Assembly (NCBI RefSeq): GCF_035582795.1
Contig: NC_134366.1
Location: 126,501-190,500 of the forward strand
Direction: 5' to 3'
DNA length: 64,000 nt
Origin: Mycteria americana
Lineage: Eukaryota > Chordata > Aves > Ciconiiformes > Ciconiidae
Numbering within the stretch: position 1 is the first letter of the stretch; each line of letters begins with the position of its first letter. Below the pieces are notes generated by a model that was given only the letters and a program-made list of their open reading frames with translations, ran no database searches and was not told the origin of the DNA. Below are positions 10,721 to 25,062 of this stretch, piece after piece. The position numbers and the translations under genes are program-made.

Positions 10721-13700
10721 GACTACTGAGGCTTGTCCACGCCTTGAACCCTCACCCCTTGCTGCTCATCCACATGGTGAATAAAAACACAGCCTAGGGA
10801 GTCCTGGAGGCAAATCAAGAGGGATGACAGAGCTCTGGGGGCACAGCTGAAGGACATGGCACCCCAGGTAATCTTCCTCACCTTACAGGTGCAGGAGAAG
10901 GCTCAGATAGGAGCAGATTTATCCTGCAAGTTAACAACTAGCTGTGTGACTGTGTCACAGACAGAGCTTTGGCTTCTGTGGCCATGGTTGCCTCTTTGAG
11001 GAATGAGAACTGCTAGCATGAGACAAGATTCATTTGACAACATGGTGCAGGAGCATCTTTGGCCACAGGCTTGCCAACCTGGTGAGGAAGAATAACAACC
11101 CAGTATGTTAGGCAAGGTGCTAACAGCTTGCAAGTTAAGTGAGGGAATGGAGACCAGGGGGGGAAGTACATGGTGCAAAGCAATGGGAGCGAGAGTGCCC
11201 TTGGGAAGGATAAAACAGATCTAAAGGGACTCACCTGAAGTGCCTGCACACAAACACACACAGCCTGGGAAACATGAAGTCCAATAAATTATTCCAAGCA
11301 TACATTTAAATTTTTGTACTTCAGAAACTCCCAGAGATATTAATTATCTGAAGGAAATGCTTATATAGACTCTAAGGCTAGAGGGCCTAGTACAACAATT
11401 TGACCTTATCTTATATACAATGGTACCATATCTATGCTATACCTCTGGCTCACTCTAGGAGAGTATTCAGGGCCAAGTACCATCATATTCCTCCCCTGTT
11501 TTCATACTCCTCCTTAAAGTTACTCTCAGCCACTATCAAAATATTGCATTACACCCATGACATGATCCAGGACAGCTGCTCCCACAGCATCAACCAACAA
11601 TCCCTCACTCAACAGATTCTTCACAGAATTTACTCTAACTTAAAAGCTATAAAGATGCTGGAAAGCCATGCAATCCTGATGTAAAGAATCCCAACGATCT
11701 AGGATCTACTGTGTCCTGACATCTGTTCTTCCACTGTTTAATTGTCCTTCTTGTAAAACTATGCCTTCATGTTTGAATTTCACTACTTATAGCTCCCAGA
11801 CATGCCTTTTGCACCTTACCAAGACTTCCTGGGCTGTGTGTGGCCACATACTTTAACTAATGGCAGGAGCAGCAATAATTCCTAAATTCACATAGAGCAA
11901 GAGGCAATGCTCATCTGTGCTACGCATATCAGATTAGAAATCCATGTCTTCATATAAAATGGCCTTGCAAATTATCTTCCCCTTTTAGATTCTTTAAAAT
12001 CAGAATAAAATCCCTCTGTCAACCTCCCTTGAGTGAATGAAATACAGCGAGTCCTTGTGGTTGCTCGCTATAAAACAGTATTAACTACATCTTTAATCTC
12101 TTTATACGTCTCTTCTGAACGCTTTTTCATATTCCATCAGTCTTCTTGAGGTACAGATACTAGAAACGGAACCTGTATTAGAGTAATATGCAGTAATGTC
12201 CCTAGAATGGCATCTGTTTTTATTCCTTTACTACCACAATCCCAAAGCCCACTTACAACTACTCTTTCTATAAAAATTCATCTGTGTGTTTCTCAATATA
12301 TGATCCTTGTATATTATTCCACAAAAAAATCAGGAGTGTTAAAAGGAACCTACCATATAAATCAACTACATAAATAGTCCAAATTGGTCGGTATATATAA
12401 CCTTCCCTATTATTCATCACTGCACTAATTCTGTCATCTGATATCTCCTTCTGTATATTTCCTCCTGCATCCAAGGATTCAGATTACTCTGTAACCTCAG
12501 TGCCAGCACAGCTCCACTGCTGACCAAGTGATGCAGCCTGTCACAAGAGCTTGAACTGGTCAAGAAATACATACTGGCCACCTCTGCATTAGGTGGCCTC
12601 TTGAAGTCTTTGGTGACTATACGTAAACAGCAACTTTCCTCAAAGAGAGCTCTGAGCCCCAGAAGAAGAAGTACCTGAGTCTATAATATCTAATAAATCT
12701 TACCATTGCCACTGGTTTTATACAGAAAGATAAATAATACAGAAGTGGGTAGTAAAATAAGTGAAAGCTACAACAAAGTGCAAATCTGTGAAGGGGGCTG
12801 TCACTAGGTGGTACTTATATGTAACACTGTAATGAAATGTTGAGCTTAACTATCTCTACTTCATCTGATTTGGATCTGAAAAAAAACCCAAATAATTTAC
12901 TGGGAAGAAAAAAGCTAATGCCAGACCTGCATTGCCTCTGAATAATGTTTCTACAGTCAGAAATCACGGAACATAAAATCATTAACTATCACTCCATTCC
13001 TGAGCACCGAAATGTCTCTGCTCTCAAAGTGAAGATAATATTATTTACCTTCACTGCAAAGAGGAAAAGTAAAGGTGAAGGGATAGATGTCTGCTCCTGG
13101 CCAATGGAACTGTGCTTATCAAAATGAATCCTCAGCCCTGTATGTGTCTTCACTCACACTAAGTCTGTGTGATGTGAGCTACATTGTGCACAGGTGTCTA
13201 ATTATTTTTCTGCCTTTCCTATGAAGTTCAAAGTGAAGGAACTTTTTCTGGGGCAGCAGATGTCAGGAAATGATAGCAGGGAAAAGTCTTAAAGAAAAGA
13301 ATGCACCCAACAGCAGGACAAACTCTTGCATTGCATGCTGGCAGGAACAAGAAGGAGACTGACCCACAGGCTATCTGCTAAGAAGCACTGCTTTGTTTTT
13401 GCAGAAATAGGGCCTAGCCAAAAGGCAACAAGCACTCTTCTTATCCATAGAATGAATATGAATATAGATGGTAGTACTTGTGCATACACTCTGTCACTGA
13501 CATGAAGTAACACGCCTTTTATGCATACTTATATCTTAAAAATATGAACAATCATCATGAAAATATATATGTACAGTGCTTTCTCAAAGACCAAATTGCT
13601 CCAGACAGAAAATACTCAATAGTAAGTATTAAAAACTCTGAATTTCAGTTACTTATGTTTAAGAAAACAGGAGCAATAGGGGAGAGCTCTTCATTTAAGA

Positions 13701-16700
13701 GCACTTTATTGGAAACTCAAAAAAACATAATCCCAAACAATAACAACATAATTTAAAAGATTCTCCTTTAGATGGGAGAGTAACAATAGAATAAAAAAAG
13801 AGGCAATAAAATAAATAGTACAAGTGATACTGACAGCTTTTACATTGCAGTCTCCGCTATAACATTCAATTAGAGAACTTAACATAATTGATTCAAAATC
13901 CATGATACAAAGTCAAAAAGAAAAGAAAAAATTTTTAGTAGTATTTCAGTAACAAAAATATCCTCCTAAAAATAATTAATGTTTGATGCACTATCAAGAG
14001 AATTTATAAAATTGTTGACAATAAGCATGCTGTTAAGTATTTAGAAATAAGGCAGAGGAGATGCTCACAGTTTATATTGGTGACAAACTAACAAAATGCT
14101 TATAACTACAACTGTTCCTACACAGGTGTGCTAAAGTTAGACCATTTAAAATTATTAGCTGGACACTGCCATTCAACAGCTTTACAAGAAATAACTTGTG
14201 CATTCCTTAGACCATTACTGTTGACATAAGAAATCTTGAAACACTAAAGAATGGAAGAAAGTTAATGCTGTATCAGATAATTAAGAATAGTGAACTGGGT
14301 AACATGACTATTACAGACCAATAAGTCTGACAGTCTAACACTATTGCTGCCATAGTACTCAGGAAATATTAGTACTACTAAAGAACGTTTTATAGTTAAC
14401 ACTAATCAAAATGGTTTTACAGAAAACATATCTTGTCAAACTAAGCCGATATATTTTCATAAGGCTATTTATTAAAAAAATGCCAATTTGTTCATACAGC
14501 CTTCCATACACCATTGATCACATGCGTATGTTTGTTTAACTGAGGTTAGACCTGGGGCTCTAACCCAGCCAGCTGGTAAGAGACATTTGGTAGACTTTAT
14601 GTCAACCCAGTGCAGGTGTGTACAATATTTATGAGTTGACCACCCTTGACAGTCAACAGAGAGAAACAGGCACTTTTAGGGATGTTTCAGGAGACAACAG
14701 CGCTATCTATTTAGGTCTTTATATTACAGTGTGGTGAGTCAAACCCTCTACTCACTCTAAAAGGAACCTATGACAACTAGTTCAGTTGTAGACATCTACA
14801 ATTAATCAAATAAACCACATCTTCTTTATGCACTTGTAATGCAGGGTGCCAGAATTTAAACCAAGAAATCACAGTATAGTATAGCAAAAGCATTTTGAAT
14901 AACATAACTATTTAACAAGTAGAGACGTACAGTTGCAAAGTGACTGGTGTTTGTAAACTGCTACTCTTCAATTAGTTGCCGTGATAAAAAACTGCTGAGC
15001 AAACTCCAGGAACAATGATTATGCCCAGAGCAGCATCAGCTGAAGAACACTGTCTCATTGTCTTTAGCTGGGCCCCAGTCCTTGTTTTCCTCATGTTTCA
15101 AGAATTTCTTCACAAGTTAGAAGTGACAGAGGAATACTGTGACAGATTAATACTGTTCAGGTTAAGAACCGGTGTTAACCTCATTTACAGGTCCCAGCAA
15201 AACAGTGCAGGGGAGAAACAAACTGCACAGCAAAACAGTGCAGGGGAGAAACAAACCACCGCAAGAAGCAACCAGGGCAGAGTGGGAACTTCTTAAATCA
15301 GCTTTACCAATAAATTCCATTTATGTCAAACCATGACTTAAAAGTTTTCAAAGATAAGAAAGAAGCAGAACAGTTGGAAACATTTTTACAAATGGGAAGC
15401 AGGAAAGGTGAAGAAAATTCACAATAAAATTCACTTGTACATAGCTGTGACTGTAGGCATTTGAAACAAACTACTTTGGATTGATGTGGTATAATTAGAA
15501 AAAGAATAAAAGCAAGATTGCCACATGTTGCTGGCTCAGTGCTGGCCCTTCAGGAAGAGTGAGTTTTGGAGAAAAAAAGATTAAGAAAGCCCAGGGGACA
15601 GTCTCAGGATTTCAACAGTTTAAATGCTGGTCAGGTTAAGAGAAACCCTAGATTCTGACTCAAGTATATACTGTTGAGATATCAGCTGTACCCTGTAACA
15701 TTTTGAATAAAATACTCAACCCTCCACAAAAATCAATACAGCACATACTTCATATATGTCAAAAGAGAGCAAATCCTAAATAATAACAGCTAAATGAAGA
15801 ATCATCATCAGATAGGACCTGTTGTCTGCTTAACATCATGTAATATATTTGTCAGTGATTTAGGAGAAAGTATGAAATGGAAATGAATACTAATTAAGCT
15901 TGCAGAAGTCACAAGGAGACAGGACAAGTCATTTATACTCTTATCCAAGTCATTTGGTGAACTGGGAACAAAAAACTATATATAAATAAATGTACATTCA
16001 GAGAGCCTGAAAGGGTAGGCAGACCACTTGTTGCATGGGATGTACACTCTTGGGAAGCAAGAAACCTACAAAGGTCATCAGAAACATGGAAGAAACAATG
16101 CACATAAACTGTCTATGCAAAGCAAGAACTAAAGTGGGTGCATGAGCCAGGGACAACCTGGTACAAGCAGCTGATGCATACTAATGCAGCAGCAAGGTCA
16201 TCCTGGTACCCTGAAACAGCCATGAAGAACAAAGCCAAAACACAGGTGTAAGGGGTAAAATAGGAGGAAGGAAAATAGCAACAGAAACTTTGAAAACATA
16301 GAGACAGTACAAAACATGAAGATGGGGAGAAAAGCACGGTAAGACCAAATAAGGAAAAGGGATCAAGGAAGGATTTAAAGATGTATAGAAAGCATTTACT
16401 AGAAAGTGACGTAGGAGGCCCATAAAGAAGGTGCAAGGAAGTTATTGGGGCAAGAAAGGAGATGGAGCACAGATCTGGCAAGACAAAAAAAACCCAATCT
16501 ATGACAGCACTGTCAGTGACTATGGAGAAGGAAAAATAGTTGCAGGACAGAGAGTTAAGAGACAAGTTGTATTAGATGGTACCAATGCTATGTGATGGTG
16601 TGACAGGATACACAGTCAGACTCTGATATGGCCTCTGCCATGTAGCACACAAGAGCTTCCTAGGAGCTATTCCCCTGCTGAATGGCAGAATGCAATAGAG

Positions 16701-19700
16701 AAACTGCGGGGCAGCAACAGCCACTCAGGGAAGACATGTCCACACGAGTGTTGTCCACACAGGCTCAACATTCAAACAAGAAGCCACCGAGGATGTTTGG
16801 CTGAGCAGGAGAAAGAAGCGAGAGATGGAAGTACAACCCAGGCATGGTCCCTTTGTAAGCGTTCTGCTCAAGGCCTAGCTATGTCAGCACAACCGAGTAG
16901 CTGCTGCCAGTTTTGCTGGAGAATCACCATCCATTCTATACATACCTGGAAAGCTGGGAAAATTCAGCAATAACCTACAGGTGCTTGAAGGAACTAGACT
17001 GAAAGTCTGTACCTAAGAAGTGACCTGAAGCACTTACAGAGAAAATAAGCAAGTACTTCATAATATAACCATAACTGTAAGATTATTACCCACCTTAACT
17101 TGTAATACTTTTATTGAGGGATTAAATGTCTTTCGTAAAGACAATGTCTGTTATTAATGTGCATTCTAATTTGCATAACAGTATTTCTCTCCACAATTGC
17201 AAGTTCTGGTCCCATGACAATAAAAAAATGAGGATCTCCAAAAGCCAAGTTCTCAGGTCAAGTCAGGTTCCTCCCACCCAGCCATCACACACAGCTCCAT
17301 TCCTGAAGCCAAAAAGTTCTCCCCAAATAAACTGAAACAATTTCCTTTTCCTATTTGTTTGGGTTTTTTTTCAACAGGAGCAAGAGTACAATGGCAGGCA
17401 GGCAAAAGAGGTTAAGTTGTCCTGGATAAAGAAAGCTCTCCATATTTACAGCTCTCTTCCCCAACACTTTTTGTATACCCTGCAGCTGGCTGTTTTTCAT
17501 TTCCTAATCTGCATTTCATCTCAAAACAACCCCAAAGCCCACTTCCAGAACTCTGGTCATTCACCAGAGCTCCCTACCCCTTCCTCTATCGTTTATTCTT
17601 TTCCTCATTTTCCTACCATTTTCAAGGCACTCCTTCCTAGCCCACCACTGCTCCTCTGCCTTTTGACTCTTCCTTAAGCTGAGTGCTTCAACATGCACTC
17701 AGGTGTCTTTACTATACTGATGCAAAGAAGTATTTAGCTCTCTGCTGTGGCAAGAAGCAGTGGTGCACAGGAACAAGATTCTGTGCAGTAGAAACAGAGC
17801 ACAGGAGAGTCAAAATGTGATGTGAGGAATAGGCCTCCACAGAACGGTTCAAGGAGGGACAGCAGAGGAAAGAAAAGACAAGAAGAGTCATATGTGACAG
17901 TGCAATCTAAATAGCAAGTAAGCCGCCAGATTAGCATTAAGTGCAGATAGATCCTTGCTAAAATATTTGAGAATTTCCCACTCTTTTCATGTGAATTGAG
18001 CAATAGATTTCAGAGGGTTTCATTTTAACTTTCTCTTTTGAATAGTGTTTTTGTTTGGTACTTGCTAGGTTTGTTTTTCAAATTAAAAGTCAAGGGACTC
18101 TGCTATGCACAACACTCACCACACAGCAGCATAACTCTTCTATTAAGCTTTTCTCTCAATTCTGTAAATCCAGAATGGGAACTCTCCCACCCTGTGTCAC
18201 CCAGGCCTATGGGATGGTATAATCTGAGACATCTGTGTTCTGCTTCTCTCCAAGGCACCTTCATCCTTGCATGAAACTCAAAGAAAACCCTAAACTTACC
18301 ACCTGCTTCCAGGGACCCCATCTATCCACACCATGCAGAACACCCGCTACATGACTTACTAAGAAAAACATAACCAGGCTTGTGAAGTTTTACTTCCTTT
18401 TGGTGAAAACTGATTTTCAAAAAATGTTCTCCTATCTTCACTTTTCTTCCCATCCAAAGTACACTCTATAAATAGAAACAAAGTATTTTTATATTCCATT
18501 TTAAATCAGTACCAAATACTTGTACAGGTATGGGAAGCCTATATACTTCAGAGGGCTAATACATGAAAGAAACAACAAAGTCAAAGATAGGGAAGAGAGT
18601 TTCAGCTAAACTATTTAACCTCTATTTTTTTTCCCCTTTAAAGTTGCTTAACAACAATGGCTGACATCTGGAATAAATGAAGCCTTTATCATTTACTATC
18701 CTCAGACTTTTAACAGAGACTGTGGAAAAATTCACATTTCTGACACCATCAGATCTCAGACCAAAGGTCTACTTAGCCAACAGTTAGTACCAGATGCTCA
18801 AAGAAAGACTATAAGAAATAAAATTAAAAAAAGAAAATCTTCTGATTTTTTTTTTTTACAACTGTATCAGGTATTCTAATAAACACGCTCCTGTACATTA
18901 AAACTTTTTTTACTATATGGGTAGAGCATCATAGCCACAACACTATTATTGCAAAAAACAAAACATACATATTCCCCTTGTATGACTTTCCTGTTTCTAA
19001 CAGCCATGGTTCACTAACATCCTGAGCCTGGACTACCACGTTTAATAGCCAGCAATGGACTTGTCTAATACCTGTGTTTGAACCATCTATACTGTAGACA
19101 GCTGAAACATCTTTTAGTAGTAAATGCTACAATCTAATTTGGCATGAGCTGAAAAAAAAAAAAACCAAACCAACCTTGTGTTTGTTTTAAGCCTGTGGCC
19201 TGATAATTTCATCACATGTCCATATGTTCTATAAATCGTAAGTCCCTATGTTCTATAAATAGTCATTTGCCTTTCCTCCATGATGACTGATGATCTCTAG
19301 CACAGTTATCTTTGTCTATCATTTTTCTAAAGAATTCTTACATACCTCCTCTGATGGAAATCTCTCCACCTCTTACTTATCACTTTTTCTAGAATTCTTC
19401 TAGTTCTACTAGTCACTGCATCTTAAGAGATATAGAACTGCATTCACGCTTCAGGACATAGGCTTTATATAATATTATAACAATAACTTCAGTTTTGTTA
19501 ATTCTTTTCCTGTAATATCTAACATCGAATTTTCCATTTTAATCGCTACTGTTAAGCTCATGTTTGCAGAGAACTATCTATAAAGATGCTAAAGATTTCT
19601 TTCCTAGGCCAAAAGAGATAATTTTGACAACAATGTGGCTACATTGGTAGGCTTATTTTCTCTACACACTTTACATATTAATTCATCTACCTTAAATTTA

Positions 19701-20199
19701 TTCTGCCATATTATCATCCAGTTTTGAAACACTATTCCCCAATCTTAAGAGACAGGTTTAGGTTCTACTGCACTGAATAATGTCACATTATCGGCTAATT
19801 TTGTTGCTTCATAATGAAGCTTCATTACCTCTTTAGAAATCATTCATCATACACTGAACACCAACAGGGAACCAAAAAGGCACTCCTTCCATTACAGAAA
19901 CTGAACATTTATTCGTCCTTCTGCAGCCACCACCTCAGCAGCTCCGGGGCCCAGGGATTCCACTAGTTCAGGTTAGTCCTCTCCAAAGCTATGCCTGTAG
20001 TTTCTTAATGGCTCGTCAATGAGTGAAAGTATACTTTTGGTCTTTGTCTCCATTATCCCTTGACTAGCAGGTTTGTGTCTCTCTGTGTTTTTCTTTAGCA
20101 CTTCCCCCATGTACTTATTATCCCCTTTGCACTGAAAACGTCCTTGGCTGCATAAACTTAATGAAGAAGAGGTGTACTCTCACCTTCCACATACCCTTA
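10721..20199. other. AT-rich intergenic DNA, no recognised gene
   Basis: About 9.5 kb without a recognisable gene, RNA gene or CR1 copy. Open frames are short and look like chance. The only clear local structure is a 33-base tandem duplication at 15195-15260. Ancient decayed repeats cannot be excluded by eye. Confidence 0.5.
15195..15260. repeat. 33-bp tandem duplication
   Basis: Two adjacent copies of a 33-base unit that begins CAGCAAAACAGTGCAGGGGA. The first starts at 15195 and the second at 15228. They match for about 29 bases before the second diverges at its end. No gene context. Confidence 0.85.
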
Positions 20200-20992
20200 C
20201 ATTTCCTCATTAAGTTCAAGAAAGGGAAGTGCAAAGTCCTGCACCTGGGGAGGAACAACCCCAGGCACCAATATATGCTGGGGGCCACCCAGCTAGAAAG
20301 CAGCTTGTCAGAAAAGGACATAGGGTCCTGGTGGACACCAAGTTGAACACGAGCCAGCAGTGTGCCCCTGCTGCAAAGAAGGCACGTGGTATCCTGGGCT
20401 GCATGAGGCAAAGTATTGCCAGCAGGTCGAGGGAGATGATCCTTCCCCTCTACTCAGCACTGGTGAGGCCACAGCTGGAGTACTGTGTCCAGTGCTGCGC
20501 TTGTCCAGTATGAGAGAGACATGGACACACTGGTGAGTCCAGTGAAGGGCCACAAAGATGACAAAGGGCCTAGAGCATCCCTCCTATGAGGAAAAGCCAA
20601 GAGCACTGGGATTGTTTAGCCTGGAGAAGAGAAGGCTTGGAGGGGATCTCATCAGCATATATAAATACCTGACGGAGGGTGCAAAGAGGATGGAGCCAGG
20701 CTCTTTTCAGTGGTGCCCAGTGACAGGATCAGAGGCAATGGGCACAAACTGAAACACAGGAGCTTCCCTTGGCACATCAGCAAAGACTATTTTACAGTGA
20801 CTATTTTACAAAGACTATTTTTCTGCTGAGCAGTAGAATGGGTTGCCCAGACAGGTTGTGGAGTCTCCCACCTTGGAGATATTCAAAGGCTGTCTGGACA
20901 TGGTCCTGGGTAACCAGCTCTGCTTGAGCAGGGGAGTTGGACAAGTTGACCTCCAGAGGTCCCTTCCAACCTCAACTATTCTGTGATTTCCT
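20200..20992 (+). mobile_element. Truncated CR1 LINE, ORF2 C-terminus to 3' end
   Basis: A 5'-truncated CR1 copy in plus orientation. It starts in the [11 protein letters not shown] segment of ORF2 at about 20215 and runs through [19 protein letters not shown]-like (20350-20410), [15 protein letters not shown] (20450-20495) and [14 protein letters not shown] (20610-20655). It ends in the CTCCAGAGGTCCCTTCCAAC tail and ATTCTGTGATTTC near 20990. Frameshifts make it non-coding. The tail groups it with the 1866-4080 and 38125-38790 copies rather than with the two long minus-strand copies. Confidence 0.92.
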
Positions 20993-23584
20993 ATTTTTCC
21001 TTACTGCTTATGAGGAATTTTCCTTATTGACTATATACTTCCCTTATTAGCTTTAACATTCTTTAGAAGCCTTGCTGAGAGCATTTTCAAAACACTTATG
21101 TACAATACGCTGACAGGCCCACTCTTATTCACGTGACCTGTCAAAGAATTCTAATCCTAATAAAATAGGGGCACAACAGATAAAGAATAGGAACATAACA
21201 GACCCGTGGGGCACTATTTGCCCCTACAGAAGACATGCTGACTCCTTATCTGCAATGGCATGCTTAGACACCAATCCTTTGAATAAAAGACAGGACTCCA
21301 CTAATTACAACTTCACATGCAATTTACATTGTTAAGTATATTGACAGATGAGGATGGCTGCAGCTCTTGACAGAAGCATTCACTCAGAAAATAAAATTTG
21401 AAGGAGTTACGAAGAGACAGAACAGAAGATATTACAGAACACTGTATCAGTCAGTAGTTCTCTCTTGCTTTTATCATACTGCAGCCAGTGCTGGTCACAT
21501 CTCTAAGAAGTATACAGCAGAATTAATAAAGATACAGATATGGAAAGACTAGGTACAAAACAATTCTCTTATGAAGAGGAACTGAAAGAGAGTGCTTGTT
21601 TATACTGCAGGAGATGGGGGAAGTATACAGAATTAAGACTAGCACTGAGACAAAACTAGGAGCACATTATCTCGTAACAGAAGAACTAGAGGACCACGAA
21701 CAAAAACAAAGAGCAACAAACTCAAAATCAACAAAAGCTTTTTCATGCAGAACAGTTACCCTTGGGCACTAAGTGGCATAGGACTTGCCAAGAGACTTTC
21801 AAGATGTAGAAAGGGGTCAATGAGGTAAGGAGCATCCAGTTTTCTTGACCTTGCAAGCCACACAGGAATATCTTTACACGTCAAACGACCACAAGACACA
21901 TACCACCATATACTTCAGAGGATGGCAGAGAGGAGAAGTACCAGATAGTCCACAGAAAAGTTATGACAGCAGATGTCTCACATGTTCCATCACACTGCCT
22001 TGGGCCCTAGCTGGTCTATGCATACCACTGGATCCCAGGGAGACCTAGCAATGGCATTCTTGGCAGTCCCCGCTGGTTTGCTTCCTTACAAAAATAGATC
22101 TGGACTACCAAGCACAAAAATGGCACCAGAATTACTTACAAACCATATATAGAGACCCTTGGACTAGACGCTTTCATTCATACAAGACTATCCAGAGCTG
22201 TAATGTTAAGCATTAAGAAAACAATAAGAAGGTTTGTAAAGAACAAAGCCCATAGAACAAAAGCCCGGCTCTAGTGGGAACTAACAGGATCCTTCTGTGA
22301 GGGGCAGCTTATTGCCTAGCATTAATCATGAGGGATTTGAAAGACCATTCTAGATAGATGACTGGGTATTATTAGACTATTTTTTTCTGATTACAAATAA
22401 GCACTATGAAATATCAATAATGTCCCCAATTTGCTGGCACAAATTAAACAGCAAATGTAGTTAAAAGTGAAGGTACCTTTACAGGGAGGGTTAGTAACTA
22501 GTCAGACAACATTCAACAGTGTCATTCAGCATATGGAAATTAATACAAAGTCACCTCTAATGAACTGGAGTGCAGGACAGAACTGTTGGATCAAGCCATC
22601 TTATTAAGATGAATCCATTCAAAGTGTGTGTTTCAAGGCAAGGAACAATCTAAGAACAAAGAATGAGAAACATCCTCCTAAAGCAGGAGATCGTGTCTTG
22701 AAAAGTGGAAAATCTGAAAAGGAAGTAGGGACCACAGTGGGAAAACAACTCAAACTTAATTACCTGTGCCACACTGTGGCAGAGAGCGCCAAAGGAACCC
22801 TGGATTTATGAAGAGGAGGAAGCAAGGATAGTAGGATGATTTTCTCTATATATTTCAATCACTAGAGAAGTCCCTGTTGGAACACTGAATAAAGTAGTGC
22901 AAAGTACAACCCAGAAGTCTGAAAAATGTTGTCCATGAAAGATTTAAATAATGCAACATGTTTAATGCACTAAATATAAAGTTGAGAGATGAACATGATG
23001 ATGATGTTTAAGTACATTTAATATAAGTACAACATTCACAAAATCCCAAGTGATAAAAAGCTTTTAAATTAAACAGAAAAAAAGACAGAACAAGAGCCAG
23101 TGGACAAAAGCTGACATGAGACAAACTACGCCACAAATCATTACCACACAGCACGTGTCAGTTAGGAGCAGGGAGGGGGGGAATCACACTCCTGACAGAC
23201 AGTTACAGCAACACTCTGTCCTACATAATAAGCACAGCTGACACTGTTATAACCTTCACCCCTTGCCTTCAGGATAGTCTAGCCGTCACAAACAAGATAT
23301 TTACAGAATCAAAGCAGAGGGGCTAGCATGGCCATTAGAAGATCTTCAAATCCTTCCTTGCCCCAATTCAGTATTGACCTGCCAAAACCCTTCTTAACAG
23401 GTAATTTGTCCACATTCTTAAACCCTCCACTGATCGAGGCTCTATGGGCAGTATATTCCATTTTTAATTTACAATAGCTAACCAAACTGCAGCTTCTCTT
23501 TCTGGAAGGTATAAGGCTCACAGTAAGGGCTTTGGCTTCTACAATCACAGGATGTTCTTTGATGAATACAGCTTACTGGGGAGA
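20993..23584. other. AT-rich intergenic DNA, no recognised gene
   Basis: No recognisable gene, RNA gene or repeat family was seen in this stretch. The open frames present are short. Confidence 0.5.
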
Positions 23585-24205
23585 GAAAGGATTCACCATC
23601 AGCCAGTTTCCTCAGGACCCTGACATGCATTTCATCAGGTCCCATGGACTTGTGTATGTTCAGGTTCCTCAGATGGTCTAAAACCTGATCTTATCCTACA
23701 ATGGGTGGGACTTCCTTCCTCCAGTCCCTGCCTTGAGATTCAGGGACTTGAGAGATTCAGGAGAGCAATCGCCAATGAAAACTGAGGGCGGAAAAAAGTT
23801 GTTGAGTACTTCAGCCTTCTCCATGTCAGTTGTCACCAGATTCCCTGTCTCATTTATTGGGGGGTACAATTTCTTTTTCTTCCTTGTCTGACTAGCGTAC
23901 CTGTAGAAGCCCTTCTTATTATTCTTCACATCCCTTGCCAAATGTAGTTCCAGTTGTGCCTTAGCTTTCCTGATCCCATCCCTACACTCCTGGGCAGTAT
24001 CCCTGTATTCTTCCCAGGATGCATGTTCCTGCTTCCACTTACTATGCATTTCCCTCTTGTGTTTCAGTTTGACGAGGAGGTCCTTACTTGGCCATGCTGG
24101 TTTCCCACCTTCCTTGCCTGATTTCTTGAACATGGGACTCGATAGTTCTTGTGCTCTAAGAAAAATGTCTGTAAATAGCTGCCAGCTCAAAGTCCAAATG
24201 AAGAT
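23585..24205 (-). mobile_element. CR1 LINE, inverted 5' segment
   Basis: A minus-strand CR1 segment covering the endonuclease-RT linker (KAQLELHLARDVKNNKKGFY, about 23910-23965) and the start of the RT region (EKAEVLNNFF near 23800-23825; then a KSMGPDEMH-like block near 23630-23655). It abuts the plus-strand remainder of a CR1 element at about 24205. Together the two halves look like one insertion whose 5' part is inverted and whose middle RT part is missing. Confidence 0.9.
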
Positions 24206-25062
24206 CAGTATCAAGTGGTGTCCCTCAGGGGTCCATATTGGGACCGGTACTGTTCAATATCTTTATTAACGACATAGATAGTGGGGATGGAGTGCACCCT
24301 CAGCACGTTTGCAGATGACATCAAGCCAAGTGGTGCAGTTGATAGGCTAGAGGGAAGGGATGCCATCCAGAGGGACCCTGACAGGCTGGAGGAGTGGGCC
24401 CATGTGAATCTCACGAAGTTCAACAAGGTCCTGCACCTGGGTCAGGGCAATCACCAGTACCAGTACAGGCTGGGGGATGGATGGATTGAGAGCAGCTCTG
24501 CAGAGAAGGACTTGGGGATACTGGTAGACAAAAAGCTGGACATGAGCTGGCAATGTGTGCTTGCAGCCCAGAAAGCCAGTTGTATCCTGGGCTGCATCAA
24601 AAGAAGCGTGGCCAGCAGGTCAAGAGAGGGGATTCTTCCTCTCTACTCTACTCTCCTGAGACCCCACCTGGATCCTGCTCTGCAGTCCATAGTACAAGAA
24701 AGACATGGACCTGTTAGAGCAGGTGCAGAGGAGGCCATGAAAACGGTCAGAGGGCTGGAACACCTCTCCTATGAAGAAAAGATGAGAGTTGGGGTTGTTA
24801 AGCCCAGAGAAGAGAAGGCTCTGGGGAGACCTTATTGTAGCCTTTGAGTACTTAAAGGGGTCTTATAAGAAAGATGGAGAGAGACTTTTTACCAAGGCCT
24901 ATAGTGATAGGTCAAGGGGCAATGGTTTTAAACAGAAAGATGGTAGGTTTATATTGGACATAAGGAAGACATTTTTTATGATGAGGGTGGTGAGACACTG
25001 GAACAGGACTAGGTGATCTTTGAAGGTCCCTTCCAACCCAAATCATTCTATCATTCTATGCA
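24206..25062 (+). mobile_element. CR1 LINE, 3' segment in sense orientation
   Basis: A plus-strand CR1 segment beginning at the RT motif [20 protein letters not shown] (24213-24272). It continues through the catalytic FADD motif (STFADDIK, about 24303-24326), RLEEWAHVNLTKFNKVLHLG, the thumb region and the 3' tail (GATCTTTGAAGGTCCCTTCC) ending in ATTCTATCATTCTATG near 25060. Unlike the two long minus-strand copies, FADD is kept here, but the segment lacks the upstream RT fingers and is frameshifted, so it is inactive. Confidence 0.93.
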
